The notes beneath the pieces were generated by a model. It made no database searches. It worked only from the letters and a program-made list of their open reading frames with translations, and was not told the DNA's origin. This document shows positions 1-8,619 of a stretch of 64,000 bases of DNA, piece after piece (the stretch's first letter is position 1; each line of letters starts with the position of its first letter). Both the position numbers and the translations under genes were made by a program. Origin of the DNA: Bythopirellula sp041737835 (lineage in GTDB: Bacteria; Planctomycetota; Planctomycetia; Pirellulales; Lacipirellulaceae); assembly GCA_041737835.1 (NCBI GenBank), contig JBGSQY010000072.1; one strand, written 5' to 3'.

Positions 1-250
1 TAACGTTTCTTTCTGATCCATGCGTCACGCATCCTCAACAGTGTGAGAGTTCCTTCGCAACGCGGGTGTTCTTGAATGTGGATGGCAAATGCGCGAAACG
101 CAGGGCGCGCTTGCGTGCCTGGCGGAGTTTCCCGATGGGACAACTCGCCGGCGACGGGCCGTTCGTTTCTGGAAAAGAGATTTGCCATACACGCCACAGT
201 ACTTGGTGTTGCTTGGTTGCCACTGCTGGCTTGTCCAGCAGTGAATCGCC
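1..250. other. Gene-free stretch downstream of ptsI
   Basis: No convincing gene is seen. Short open frames here have no family resemblance and no ribosome-binding site. The only clear structure is the palindrome at 219-243, listed separately. Confidence 0.5.
219..243. repeat. 25-bp dispersed palindrome, copy A
   Basis: CACTGCTGG, a 5-base loop CTTGT, then CCAGCAGTG: a perfect 9-bp stem preceded by GC. The same 25 bases occur at 7720-7744. It lies 7 nt past the ptsI stop codon, where it could act as a transcript-end hairpin, but no T-run follows on the minus strand. Confidence 0.8.
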
Positions 251-1993
251 TCACAACGGTAATTCGGGAAAAACTTTATGCAGTTCTTCTTTCAGGTAAT
301 TTTTTACGTCGCGCGCCGATTCCAACTTCAACACGTGCTCGGCGACCCGAACGCATTGATCCGTTGAAACGCTGCGACACACTCGTTTAATTTCAGGCAC
401 GGCCGAAGGGGTCACGCTGAAACAGCGCATGCCCAATCCGACGAGCAACATCGTGTACAAAGGATTGCCACACATTTGCCCGCACATGCTGATCGGCACG
501 TTATGCTGGTTGGCCGTGCGGACGGCCATTTCGATCATGCGGATCACAGCCGGATCGGCGGCCGTATAAAGGTTGGCCACGTCCTTATTGCTGCGATCCA
601 CGGCTAAACAATACTGAATCAAGTCGTTCGTGCCGATGCTGAAGAAATCGACCTCGTCCACGAAACGATCCATCATCATGATCGCCGACGGCACTTCGAC
701 CATCATGCCGACTTTCACGGCGCGGTCGAATGGCACGTTGGCTTCTTCCAAATCTTCCATCGCGTCGGCAAGCACCATGCGGGCCTGCCGTAGTTCCATG
801 ATCGTGGCGATCAAAGGGAACATGATTCGCACTTCGCCGAGCGCGCTGGCTCGCAGAATGGCCCGCAACTGCGTGCGGAACAAATCTCGATTGCGAAGCG
901 CGAGTCGAATACTCCGCAAACCCAAGAACGGGTTGCGTTCATCTTCGGGATCGGGCAGCGAACGCATCTTGTCCGCTCCCAGATCCAAAGTCCGCATCAC
1001 GACGGGCATATCCCCCATGGCTTGCACCACTTCGGCATACGCTTCGTAATGATTCTCTTCGCTGGGATCGTCATCGCGACCCAGATACAAAAACTCCGTG
1101 CGGTAGAGGCCGATCCCGTTGGCCCCGCGCTGTTTGCATTGCTCGACCTCGTGGGGAAATTCGATGTTCCCCATCAACTGCACGATTTGGCCGTCCTGCG
1201 TGATGGCTGGCAAATCGCGCAAGACCTCCAACTTCGCGGCAAGCGAACGCTGCTCTTCGACTTCGTGCCGATATTTGGCCAGCGTTTCCTCGTCGGGCCG
1301 CAGAATAATCTGCCCTTGGTCACCATCGATGATGACCGTATCGCCCCCCGACACGTCGGTGAGGAAGGGACCCACGCCGACAATCGCGGGGATGCCCATA
1401 CCTTCGGCCACGATCGCCGTGTGACTACCCGGGCCGCCAATTTCCGTGACCAACCCCAGCGCAAATCGCGGGTTCAAGCTTGCCGTTTCGCTCGGAGTCA
1501 TTTGATGCGCGAGCACCAACACCGGCGACGTAATGTTGGCCAGTTCTTCGCGGCTGCGTCCCAACAGATTTCGCAGAATCCGCTTCTCGATATCGAAAAT
1601 GTCGTTCGCTCGCTCGGCCATGTACTTGCCTTGCAGCGATTGAAACACTTTCGCATAGCGCCGCAGCGCGCGACTGACGGCATACTCGGGCGAATAATGC
1701 CGCACGCGAATCATTTCTTCGATTTCATCGTGCAGGCGCTGATCGCGGAGCATTTGCAGATGCGCGGAAAAGATGGCCGCGTAATCGTCGCCCAATTGTT
1801 CGGCGACGTGCTTGCGGTTCCGCTCGACTTCAGCCTCGGCCGCTTTGAAGGCTTTCCCCAGACGGAGGAGTTCTTCCTCGACCGCATCGCGCGGAAGGAA
1901 CCGCCGAGGAATGCGGAATCCCTCGTTGTCGAGTACCAAGGCCTCGCCTATGGCGATTCCCGGTGAGACGGCGATACCTTGCAGGCGTTCCAT
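251..1993 (-). CDS. ptsI: Phosphoenolpyruvate-protein phosphotransferase (PTS Enzyme I)
   Basis: Enzyme I takes phosphate from PEP and passes it to HPr in the cytoplasm. The 580 residues match the usual family length. The N-terminal swivel domain carries the phospho-histidine motif GGPGSHTAIVAEGMG, with His191 as the phosphorylated residue. The C-terminal PEP-binding barrel has the family signature around DFFSIGTNDLIQY and the catalytic cysteine region SMCGQMCGNP near residue 500. It is the last gene of a same-strand set hpf-ptsN-ptsH-ptsI, 314 nt after ptsH. No sugar-specific IIB or IIC gene is nearby. With an Ntr-type IIA as neighbour the phosphorelay is probably regulatory rather than a sugar uptake system; that role is inferred. 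Confidence 0.97.
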   Translation of the reverse strand: MERLQGIAVSPGIAIGEALVLDNEGFRIPRRFLPRDAVEEELLRLGKAFKAAEAEVERNRKHVAEQLGDDYAAIFSAHLQMLRDQRLHDEIEEMIRVRHYSPEYAVSRALRRYAKVFQSLQGKYMAERANDIFDIEKRILRNLLGRSREELANITSPVLVLAHQMTPSETASLNPRFALGLVTEIGGPGSHTAIVAEGMGIPAIVGVGPFLTDVSGGDTVIIDGDQGQIILRPDEETLAKYRHEVEEQRSLAAKLEVLRDLPAITQDGQIVQLMGNIEFPHEVEQCKQRGANGIGLYRTEFLYLGRDDDPSEENHYEAYAEVVQAMGDMPVVMRTLDLGADKMRSLPDPEDERNPFLGLRSIRLALRNRDLFRTQLRAILRASALGEVRIMFPLIATIMELRQARMVLADAMEDLEEANVPFDRAVKVGMMVEVPSAIMMMDRFVDEVDFFSIGTNDLIQYCLAVDRSNKDVANLYTAADPAVIRMIEMAVRTANQHNVPISMCGQMCGNPLYTMLLVGLGMRCFSVTPSAVPEIKRVCRSVSTDQCVRVAEHVLKLESARDVKNYLKEELHKVFPELPL

Positions 1994-2307
1994 TGCGCCC
2001 TCGCTTCACACGCCAGCTACGCAGGCGAGAGAGCACAACGGCAGTTCGCAGGACAGCAGCGAGCAGTTTGCTCGCTGTCTCAACAGATCAGGCTATTGAG
2101 TTTTGTCACGCATTGCTCCGATTCGCGTCGTCAACAACTGCTGTTTAGCGCTCCGTTGTTGCGACATGTCGTCGTCACTTATTACCGTGTGTACGCTCGC
2201 GCCCAGTGCGTCGACTGGACAACCATGTTTCTACAGCCAGAAAGTTGCGACTGTTTACGCCCAAGGAAGATAATCCCTGGGAATTCCAATCCCATGATCA
2301 CGAGTGT
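1994..2307. other. Intergenic gap between ptsH and ptsI
   Basis: This is a 314-nt gap inside the PTS gene set, longer than an operon normally needs. No gene is supported. It contains the hairpin at 2057-2077, so it could hold an internal promoter or a processing site. Confidence 0.45.
2057..2077 (-). other. Hairpin in the ptsH-ptsI gap
   Basis: A perfect 9-bp stem (CAGCGAGCA / TGCTCGCTG) with a 3-base loop. No T-run follows, so an intrinsic terminator is unlikely. An RNA-processing or mRNA-stabilising structure between ptsH and ptsI is possible. Confidence 0.45.
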
Positions 2308-2613
2308 TTATCCCGTGCTCTCCTGGCCAATGACTTCGTCGGCCGCGAAATCGCTCTCCACGAGGCGAACGATTGCGTCCAAAGCTGTTTCCGCGTCGGG
2401 CCCTTGAGCCTCGACAATAATCTCGGTCCCTTGCACGGCCCCCAGCGTCAATACGTGCAAAATGCTCTTCGCATCGACTCGTTGACCGTTGCAAATTAGT
2501 TCAATCTTTGATTCGTAACTCAACGCCGTGCGCGCCAGCAACTGAGCCGGCCGCGCATGCAGCCCCTGCTCGTTCTGAATCACCACCGTTCGTTGTGCGC
2601 AAGGCGAATTCAT
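2308..2613 (-). CDS. ptsH: Phosphocarrier protein HPr
   Basis: HPr carries phosphate from Enzyme I to IIA proteins. The 101-residue protein has the active-site motif GLHARPA with His19, and Ser50 in DAKSILHVLTLGA, at the place of the regulatory serine phosphorylated by HPr kinase in Firmicutes. The longer frame that opens at 2739 adds 42 residues encoded by a repetitive intergenic stretch of no HPr character, so the ATG at 2613 is preferred. The gene sits 83 nt after ptsN. The conserved serine suggests an HPr kinase elsewhere in the genome, which is inference. Confidence 0.93.
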   Translation of the reverse strand: MNSPCAQRTVVIQNEQGLHARPAQLLARTALSYESKIELICNGQRVDAKSILHVLTLGAVQGTEIIVEAQGPDAETALDAIVRLVESDFAADEVIGQESTG

Positions 2614-2696
2614 TCGTAGTCGAGAGTCAAAAGCCAAGAGTCTAAAGCCAGAAATCATCTGGCCCTCGACTCTTGACTCTCGGCTCTCAGCTCCTT
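2614..2696. repeat. Near-palindromic spacer between ptsN and ptsH
   Basis: The spacer is made of short inverted near-copies of GAGAGTCAAAAGCCAAGAGTC-type words (for example around 2625-2645 against 2667-2690). It would fold into an imperfect hairpin in the ptsN-ptsH transcript. It reads as low-complexity filler rather than a gene. Confidence 0.4.
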
Positions 2697-3170
2697 TTAT
2701 ACAAACTGATTGTTGTCGGCTTCTTCGAGCAATGTCCACACGTCGCCGGGCTCTTTGCTCTGCTTCAAGAAACGACAGAATGTTTCGTCACGCAGTTGCC
2801 GCGAGATATTCTCGAGCGCTCTCAGGTGATCGCCCGGACGATCCGGCGGCGACACGAGCATAAACAGCAAATGCACTTTTTCGCCGTCGAGGCTATCAAA
2901 GTCGACGCCCGAATCAATCACGGCGACCGTTCCGACCAATTCCTTCACGCTGGGATGCTTCGTGTGAGGCACCGCCACGCCACGGCCAATTCCCGTGCTG
3001 CCTAACTCTTCTCGCTTGAGGATCGCTTCCACGATGCTCTCATGTTGGTCGGCTGGAATCTTGCCCGCTTCGAGCAACGCATTCGCCATCGCGCGAATCA
3101 CTTGTTCTTTATTGTCGACGTCGAGATTCGTTCGAATCGCATCGCGACTTACAAAATCAACAAACTTCAT
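2697..3170 (-). CDS. ptsN: PTS IIA component, EIIA-Ntr type
   Basis: A 157-residue fructose/mannitol-type IIA domain, the fold of the nitrogen-related EIIA. The phosphorylated histidine is His69 in GRGVAVPHTKHPSV. The following region (VAVIDSGVDFDSLDGEKVHLLFMLV) is the conserved core of PtsN-like proteins. A solitary IIA domain without fused IIB/IIC, placed behind hpf, matches the gene order often found next to rpoN in Proteobacteria; rpoN itself is not in this window. By family analogy it relays PEP supply to regulators such as K+ transport or kinases. Its targets here are unknown. Confidence 0.9.
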   Translation of the reverse strand: MKFVDFVSRDAIRTNLDVDNKEQVIRAMANALLEAGKIPADQHESIVEAILKREELGSTGIGRGVAVPHTKHPSVKELVGTVAVIDSGVDFDSLDGEKVHLLFMLVSPPDRPGDHLRALENISRQLRDETFCRFLKQSKEPGDVWTLLEEADNNQFV

Positions 3171-3292
3171 GATGACCTTCTACCTCGATTGCTTAAATGA
3201 CGGCCCAACTCGCGCCGGCAATTCTTCCCCACCGGTTTCCCAGCGAGGAAGTATTTCAATGATAAAATGATAACTTGTTATTATTCTTCAAC

Positions 3293-3321
3293 GCGAACTC
3301 GACCTTGTTAGCCGAGTCCGC
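3293..3321 (-). other. Hairpin directly after hpf
   Basis: An 11-bp stem with two G-U pairs (3293-3303 with 3311-3321) starts 10 nt beyond the hpf stop codon in the hpf-ptsN gap. No T-run follows. It may uncouple hpf from ptsN mRNA levels. Confidence 0.35.
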
Positions 3322-3330
3322 ATGTAACCT

Positions 3331-3684
3331 TTATTCATCTGATTCGTCGTCTACCACGGGAACTTCAACGTGCTTGGCTCCGGGTCCCCGATGACGCTCC
3401 TGCAAGCGTTCCTTATACTTGCGCAACTGCTGTTCGATCTTGCCAGCCGCGCTGTCGAAGGCGTTAAGCAGCGTGTCGGATGTCGCGTGAGCCACGAAAT
3501 CGTGCTTGTGCTCGGCCGAACAATTGATCGCCACTTGCGGAGCCTGCTCGTCGTTCAAATCCACGACGAGCTCGATCGACATCAAGCGATCAAAAATCCG
3601 GGCAAACTTTTCGGCCTTGGCCTTTAACTTCTCCTGGCTGGCCTCGCTAAGATGGCCATGCCGAACTGAAACGCTGATCTGCAC
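3331..3684 (-). CDS. hpf: Ribosome hibernation-promoting factor, short form (HPF/RaiA family)
   Basis: A 117-residue protein with the S30AE/sigma-54-modulation fold, which binds the ribosomal decoding centre and silences or dimerises ribosomes in stationary phase. The start MQISVSVRHG and the run LKAKAEKFARIFDRL are typical, followed by VVDLNDEQ and the HKHDFVAHATSDTLLNAFDSA segment. The C-terminus is a short acidic tail, not the long dimerisation domain, so it is the short type. The start codon is GTG at 3684 with AGGAG 8 nt upstream. It heads the PTS gene set, consistent with coupling of growth arrest and phosphorelay, which is inferred from order only. Confidence 0.9.
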   Translation of the reverse strand: MQISVSVRHGHLSEASQEKLKAKAEKFARIFDRLMSIELVVDLNDEQAPQVAINCSAEHKHDFVAHATSDTLLNAFDSAAGKIEQQLRKYKERLQERHRGPGAKHVEVPVVDDESDE

Positions 3685-3939
3685 CGGTGCAACTCCTGAA
3701 TTCGCCGCGTCGAGCGCGCCGAGAGAACGTCAATTTGCCAAAGTCACGACGGACCGCCCACGCAGCGGGTAGCGGAGCTAACCAGCAGGTGCCGTCCAGT
3801 ACCCCATTCTAGCGGTTTCTGGGCCAATCGACAAACCGACTCTTTCGGGGAAAAGTGACTTCATGCCGGGTGATCTTACGCCAAGTCAAGCAAATTTTGG
3901 CGTGTTCCGCTGCTTGACGAGGCTCGCGGGGTTTGCTTG

Positions 3940-5133
3940 TTACCGCCATCTCCGCCCGGTCGAAATCATAATCGCCACGCCAAGTAGCGCCGCGCTCGCC
4001 GGCTCAGGAATCACCGCAGCCGTATAGAGATAAGCCCGCGCCACCGCCGCTTGATTGTTCAGTTCCCAAAAGTTGAGCGTCCCCGTCTGGGCACCATTGC
4101 GGCCCCAAAATAGGCCGTAGTGACCGCGCGGATCCCGTTTGTTATCGTGCAACCAATGGAGTGCGCGATCCACCCGTTCGAGCCAATTCGTGTTGCCATC
4201 ATGTAAATAGAGATTCACCAACCCATCGACCAATTCAAAGGCCCAGTAGCCTTCGTCGTTGATTCGACCGGTCGCACTGTCGAAATACCGCGTCAGCGAA
4301 CGCAGTCCAATCCGCCGCGCTTCGGTCAGATAAGCCGTCGAACCCGTGGCATCGTACAGCTCAAGATTCGTCGAAATGGCGATCCCCGCCGAGTTCACCA
4401 AGTCGGCGCCGTCCATCATGTTCGTGGCAATGTTCCAGCGTTCGCTGAACAATCCATTTGATCGCTGAATATGTGTCTTCGACCAAGTGAGCAACCGCGT
4501 GGCGTCGTCCAGATATTGTTGCTCGCCCGTGGCGTTGTACAGCATCGCCGCTCCTCGCGCGGCTTGCAGCGTCGAGATCGCGTCCTTCGATGAAAAATCG
4601 AACTGTTTGAAGTAGATCCCGCCGCCCGCCACCGAATCTTCGCCTTGCAACACGAACGCATGGGTTTGCTTGGCACGATCAAGAAAGACCGGGTCTTTCG
4701 TCAGGTTGTAGGCTTCGGTGAGCGAAACCACCAAATGGGCATTGTCGTCGTAGAAGCGCTCGCCACCCCCTGCGCCCGATCGATACCCAGCGCTCCAATA
4801 GCGGGTGTGCAATTCATCGGAAAAACTGCGCAGCACCGTGGAGTATTTTGTCGGATCCAACTGCGTCAGCGAGTTCAAAACGCGAAATTGGGTCGCCGCT
4901 GGCCAAACAAACGCGTGACCGTTGAACCCACCGCTTTGCGCGCCATTGATTGCCGCCATCTCGGCATACAAGCTCGACCCCGGCTTTTTGAGCGAACTAT
5001 CAATTGCGTTGGCGGTCTCGAATCCCCAAGTCCGCAAAGTTTTGAAATCGATTTGCGCGTGCGCTTGAAACGCATTCAGATTCAAAAGGGCGACACACAG
5101 ACACGCAACAACAAAGGGTAAACATCGGCGCAC
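3940..5133 (-). CDS. Secreted GH76-like glycosidase with PEP-CTERM anchor
   Basis: Roughly 400 residues. From the GTG at 5133 the protein opens with a classical signal peptide (RRCLPFVVACLCVALL, cut after AFQAHA), with GAAGAGG upstream. The longer frame from a GTG at 5196 adds 21 residues ahead of it and lacks a ribosome-binding site. The body is an alpha/alpha barrel of repeated helical hairpins. GERFYDDNAHLVVSLTEAY carries the paired aspartates expected of family GH76 alpha-1,6-mannanases. The tail (VIPEPASAALLGVAIMIS then RRWR) is a complete PEP-CTERM signal: the PEP motif, a hydrophobic stretch and basic residues. The protein is therefore expected at the cell surface or in exopolysaccharide. 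Substrate is not determinable; related barrels (AGE, GH88) are alternatives. Confidence 0.75.
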   Translation of the reverse strand: MRRCLPFVVACLCVALLNLNAFQAHAQIDFKTLRTWGFETANAIDSSLKKPGSSLYAEMAAINGAQSGGFNGHAFVWPAATQFRVLNSLTQLDPTKYSTVLRSFSDELHTRYWSAGYRSGAGGGERFYDDNAHLVVSLTEAYNLTKDPVFLDRAKQTHAFVLQGEDSVAGGGIYFKQFDFSSKDAISTLQAARGAAMLYNATGEQQYLDDATRLLTWSKTHIQRSNGLFSERWNIATNMMDGADLVNSAGIAISTNLELYDATGSTAYLTEARRIGLRSLTRYFDSATGRINDEGYWAFELVDGLVNLYLHDGNTNWLERVDRALHWLHDNKRDPRGHYGLFWGRNGAQTGTLNFWELNNQAAVARAYLYTAAVIPEPASAALLGVAIMISTGRRWR

Positions 5134-5254
5134 GGCGAGCCTCTTCGCATCGGGAAAAGCGGGGCAGCGAAAGTTCGAGCGCGGTTCCGGAATCACTCGA
5201 ACTTAACAGGTGGCCCGATTATAGTCGCGTCCCTCGCTTGCCACCACGGAGAAT

Positions 5255-5271
5255 CGCTTGCGGCTTAGCGG
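5255..5271. repeat. Dispersed GCGGCTTAGCGG motif, copy 1
   Basis: CTTGCGGCTTAGCGG, related to the copies at 9132-9154 and, inverted, at 44203-44218. It overlaps the very end of the 798-residue gene. Confidence 0.5.
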
Positions 5272-5272
5272 T

Positions 5273-7669
5273 CTACGGCAAAGGCAAAAATTCATCGTCC
5301 TCGATTTCACGGCGGATTTTTTCTACCGCGATCTGGCGGCTCCTGGGAATCGCGTCAGGTCGATAACCTTTAAGCTCCTTCGTTCCTTTTAACTCATCCA
5401 AGTTGTAAATCGCGAGCACGCGATAATCCAAATTTTCATCTTCCAGCCAACGAATCAAATCCAGCAGCACGCCCTGCTTAAGCTCGTCACGAGTCAAGCC
5501 AATCTGTTCCGGCGTAAAACCACGTATCATCGCGAAGAGATCTTCACCTGCTTCAGGACCACGCACGTTAATGAAATCTTCATGCAGCTTGACTGCGAGT
5601 TGTGGATCCCGAGCGATGGCTTGCCGCATCGCAGCAATGTGCGACCGCCAAACCGTGCGCTGGTCACTGTCGTTAAGCGACTTAATGAACGGCTCGAACT
5701 CCCCGACGTACAAACTGGCTTCCGAAGCCAAGCGTCGATTCTCACGATTCGAAGTCTCTTCATCAGTCAATTCGGCAATGCTCAATTCGACCGGCTGGCC
5801 AGGAACAAGCTGTTGATTAAGCACGTTACTGGCGCTCCGCTCCAAGCTTGTGACCGGCTCTTTCTCGATCCATGGCGGCAAGGTTGTGATCGACTCGGCA
5901 GCAGTGTCCGCACCGTTGACGCTTTTCCAAACAGATGGGGCTTGGACCGATTCTTGCGTGCCGTTCGCGACTATCCTTTCAGCCGAACCATTGGCCAGAT
6001 ACCAATTCACTTCCACCAAGGCCGGCGCTTTTTCGTAATCGGTTCCCGGCACAAACAAGCGGTGGACATCAACCGCCAAGCTGGCCCCTTTTTCTAAGCG
6101 CATCTCATGAGTCGCGCCATCGATATTCAATTTGACATCACGATCCCCGGCATCGGCATTCAAAATCAACCGACCATAGCTCATGTCGATCACCAGCGGA
6201 TCATCCCCTTCTTCAGTAACTGGCTGCTCGGGCAGCGTGATCTGAGTTCCGCCCGCCAGATAGGCGTTGATATTGCCCAATACGACATGCGAACGATACT
6301 TGGGCAGAGTGAGCAACGTCTCGCCGACTGTGATGACGGCTTGCGACGGAAGCCTCAGCCATTCTTCGGTTTCGGGCATATAGCGCAGCAGAACGTCGTC
6401 CACCCCGCGATAGGTCCCCAATTGCACAGGCCCTTTAGGCTCTGCGGGAACTTGGTCTTCAGCTTCAATGTCCAAGGACTCATCGGGCATTGTTTGCGTT
6501 GTCGCCGACTCAATGAGCTCGTTCGGATCGAGCACCGGAGGCCGCCCATCCGAAATGCTCGACTCCTGAGGCTCGTTGTCCTGAGGTGGCAAGGGAACAC
6601 TCGTTGTTGGCGAAGCATCCGCTGTCGCAACTGATGTTTCGGTGGGAGTTATTGTTTCCGATTCAACCACGGGTGTTTCCGTCGCAGGTTCTGTAACGAC
6701 GGAAGGAGTTGTCGTTTCAACAACTTCTGTCGAAGCGGCTGGAGTTTCTAAGCTGGGCTCAGCAACAGCGGGAGCTTGTTCCTCTGGTGACGCAACAGCG
6801 GCGTCCTCGGGTACGAACGGAGGTGCCGTGTTCGTTGCATCGTCAGCAGCGTTCGTTTCGTTGGTCTCGGCCGCCGATTTTTCAGGGTTTGTATCAACCG
6901 ATTCCGCGCCGATTTGAATATCGGTCAGGTCTTCGATCTTTTCTGGTTCAGCATCGGCAATGAAACTGGGTGTCTCGGGTTCGACGAACGAACCCGACAA
7001 CACATAGGCGGTGAGTCCACCCAACACGGCCAAAACTGCGGCAATTGCCCAGCGTCGTCCACGTCGACGACTATTAGCCGCCACGCGCAAATAATCGGGC
7101 AACACTCCCGCCGCGGGAGCAGGTGCCACGGCGGAAGCGGGCACAGGCACAACGGCTTGCGGCATAACTAGTACAGTCTTAGGTTCAGGAACCGATGCTG
7201 CAACTTGCGGATGAGCCGGTTCGATGCGCAGCTTCTCACCGCCCTCCACGGTCTGGGGCAATTCATACATCCGGCGACGAACCTGCGGGTCGATCTCCGC
7301 CGGTTCGCCCAGCACCATCGTCAACACATGATGGCACGAAGTCACCTCGGCGAGGTGCATGTCGGCGACTGTTCCTGTATCGAGGCAAACACGCTCGAAG
7401 TCGGCAACGTGTTCGGGAGGAAGCGTATTGTCCAAATATTCTGCAACCGAGTTGGCGTCCGATGCCGGATCGGGATTCAGCACGTCATCGTCTTCACCGG
7501 CAAAGACTTCCGGCGCACCCAACCGCAACCGCCGTACAGTGTCACGAGACCGATGAATCAACTCGGCAGCAAATTCACTCGCCTCGATTTTGTTGCCCAA
7601 ATCTTCGTGATCGGCCGGATCGAGAATATCGTCCATGTAAGCCAACAACGTGCGCAAAGTGAGTCGCAT
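5273..7669 (-). CDS. Single-pass membrane protein with cytoplasmic His/Cys domain and long Pro/Glu/Thr-rich linker
   Basis: Not assigned to a named family. Residues 1-140 form a helical, cytoplasmic N-terminal domain opening MRLTLRTLLAYMDDIL. They carry Cys95, His105, Cys112, His113 and His114, a spacing reminiscent of zinc-binding anti-sigma domains. A Pro/Ala-rich segment follows, then RRRGRRW and a single membrane helix at about 207-227. Residues 230-430 are a low-complexity linker rich in Glu, Thr, Pro, Ala and Val. The C-terminal 370 residues look folded, mixed beta then helical, and should lie outside the membrane. The layout resembles a transmembrane sensor or anti-sigma regulator, but no sigma factor is adjacent, so function is open. 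Confidence 0.8.
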   Translation of the reverse strand: MRLTLRTLLAYMDDILDPADHEDLGNKIEASEFAAELIHRSRDTVRRLRLGAPEVFAGEDDDVLNPDPASDANSVAEYLDNTLPPEHVADFERVCLDTGTVADMHLAEVTSCHHVLTMVLGEPAEIDPQVRRRMYELPQTVEGGEKLRIEPAHPQVAASVPEPKTVLVMPQAVVPVPASAVAPAPAAGVLPDYLRVAANSRRRGRRWAIAAVLAVLGGLTAYVLSGSFVEPETPSFIADAEPEKIEDLTDIQIGAESVDTNPEKSAAETNETNAADDATNTAPPFVPEDAAVASPEEQAPAVAEPSLETPAASTEVVETTTPSVVTEPATETPVVESETITPTETSVATADASPTTSVPLPPQDNEPQESSISDGRPPVLDPNELIESATTQTMPDESLDIEAEDQVPAEPKGPVQLGTYRGVDDVLLRYMPETEEWLRLPSQAVITVGETLLTLPKYRSHVVLGNINAYLAGGTQITLPEQPVTEEGDDPLVIDMSYGRLILNADAGDRDVKLNIDGATHEMRLEKGASLAVDVHRLFVPGTDYEKAPALVEVNWYLANGSAERIVANGTQESVQAPSVWKSVNGADTAAESITTLPPWIEKEPVTSLERSASNVLNQQLVPGQPVELSIAELTDEETSNRENRRLASEASLYVGEFEPFIKSLNDSDQRTVWRSHIAAMRQAIARDPQLAVKLHEDFINVRGPEAGEDLFAMIRGFTPEQIGLTRDELKQGVLLDLIRWLEDENLDYRVLAIYNLDELKGTKELKGYRPDAIPRSRQIAVEKIRREIEDDEFLPLP

Positions 7670-7719
7670 GAGAACCTCGAAAATCTAACTATTGCTTTGT
7701 CACGACAAAAATTTCGGGT

Positions 7720-7744
7720 GCCACTGCTGGCTTGTCCAGCAGTG
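7720..7744. repeat. 25-bp dispersed palindrome, copy B
   Basis: Identical over 25 bases to 219-243, with a 9-bp stem and 5-base loop. It lies 51 nt upstream of the start of the 798-residue membrane protein gene, in its leader region. Confidence 0.8.
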
Positions 7745-7912
7745 CTTAAGACTTGCGTTACCAGGAACTCGAAAATCCTAGCGTGACAGACCACGACATT
7801 CATTCCGCCCGAAAAACCTTCGAGCGTTGTCTGAAAGTAATAGTGCGATTCGAGGCGATGTTTCGTGCAGATAAATTCCACGATGCACGAAATGAAGTCG
7901 GAAGTGCTTTTG

Positions 7913-8179
7913 CTACTGCGACTTAGGATACGGAAATGCCAGCAGCACGAACACCGATGCGGCCAGTAGAAAACCCGCCACCAGCAGCGGATGCAACGCC
8001 GGTGACCCGGTGCTGACGGATTCCGCGGTCAGCACGGAACTGGGTTCCCACCCGTCGACGGTGCGCACCCAGGCAGGAATCGCTGTCTGCACGTGTCGGT
8101 CCGCCTGGGCGAATTCCAGATGGCTCAGGAAACCGCTGATGGTGGCAACGGTTGCGATGATCAGCAAAGAGCGAAGCAC
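7913..8179 (-). CDS. Small membrane protein of unknown function
   Basis: An 88-residue frame with a GTG start. It has an N-terminal hydrophobic segment (LLIIATVATISGFL) that could be a signal or membrane helix, a short polar stretch of about 40 residues, and a C-terminal hydrophobic helix (LLVAGFLLAASVFVLLAFPY). No family is recognised. The two-helix layout and absence of a competing frame make it plausible, but there is no homology evidence and the ribosome-binding site is weak, so it may be spurious. Confidence 0.4.
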   Translation of the reverse strand: MLRSLLIIATVATISGFLSHLEFAQADRHVQTAIPAWVRTVDGWEPSSVLTAESVSTGSPALHPLLVAGFLLAASVFVLLAFPYPKSQ

Positions 8180-8619
8180 GGCACGCCATTCGGAGTAGAG
8201 AGAAAAGCGGTGATGTCGCTAACTGTGAAGCGACCATGGCACGGCTCATCGCAAGAGGCATTCCGTGACGCGAATCAGCGAAAATCCCCGAAGATTTCGC
8301 CTGCGTGTTAGCCCGGAGTTGCTGAAAGGCAACGGGTGTTGTTGAGCAAAAGCAACATACAATAAATCTCAAATGCGCACTGCGGATAGCGCGCTGACAT
8401 CGGGAGCCATGAGCTGCACAGGCAGAGTTTGCCTCTCGCGCGCAATCGACACCTTCGGGCAACTCTCGTTTCGCGGAGCGTGTTGCTCAAAACTTGAAAA
8501 CAAGCTCGCAATTTTTCGCAAAACTTTTTGAGTCGCGCACTTTTGCGAGTAAAATCAAAGTAGTCTCTTCAACTTTCTTTTCGATTCCCAGTTCTCGTCC
8601 GAGTATTGCCTTGCTTCCC
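8180..8619. other. Intergenic region between divergent genes
   Basis: A 440-nt stretch with no supported gene. It contains a small hairpin near 8325-8340 (GTTGC, loop, GCAAC). Promoters for the rightward TPR gene must lie here, but no consensus element stands out. Confidence 0.4.

Noticed and set aside
1022..1966. Long open frame on the strand opposite ptsI
   Set aside because: It is fully antisense to a clearly conserved Enzyme I gene, has no ribosome-binding site and no family features. Long antisense frames are common in GC-rich coding DNA.
3811..3827. TTGG-N10-GC element upstream of hpf on the minus strand
   Set aside because: Only the GG/GC dinucleotides and a few bases fit sigma-54. 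About thirty such matches are expected by chance in this window.
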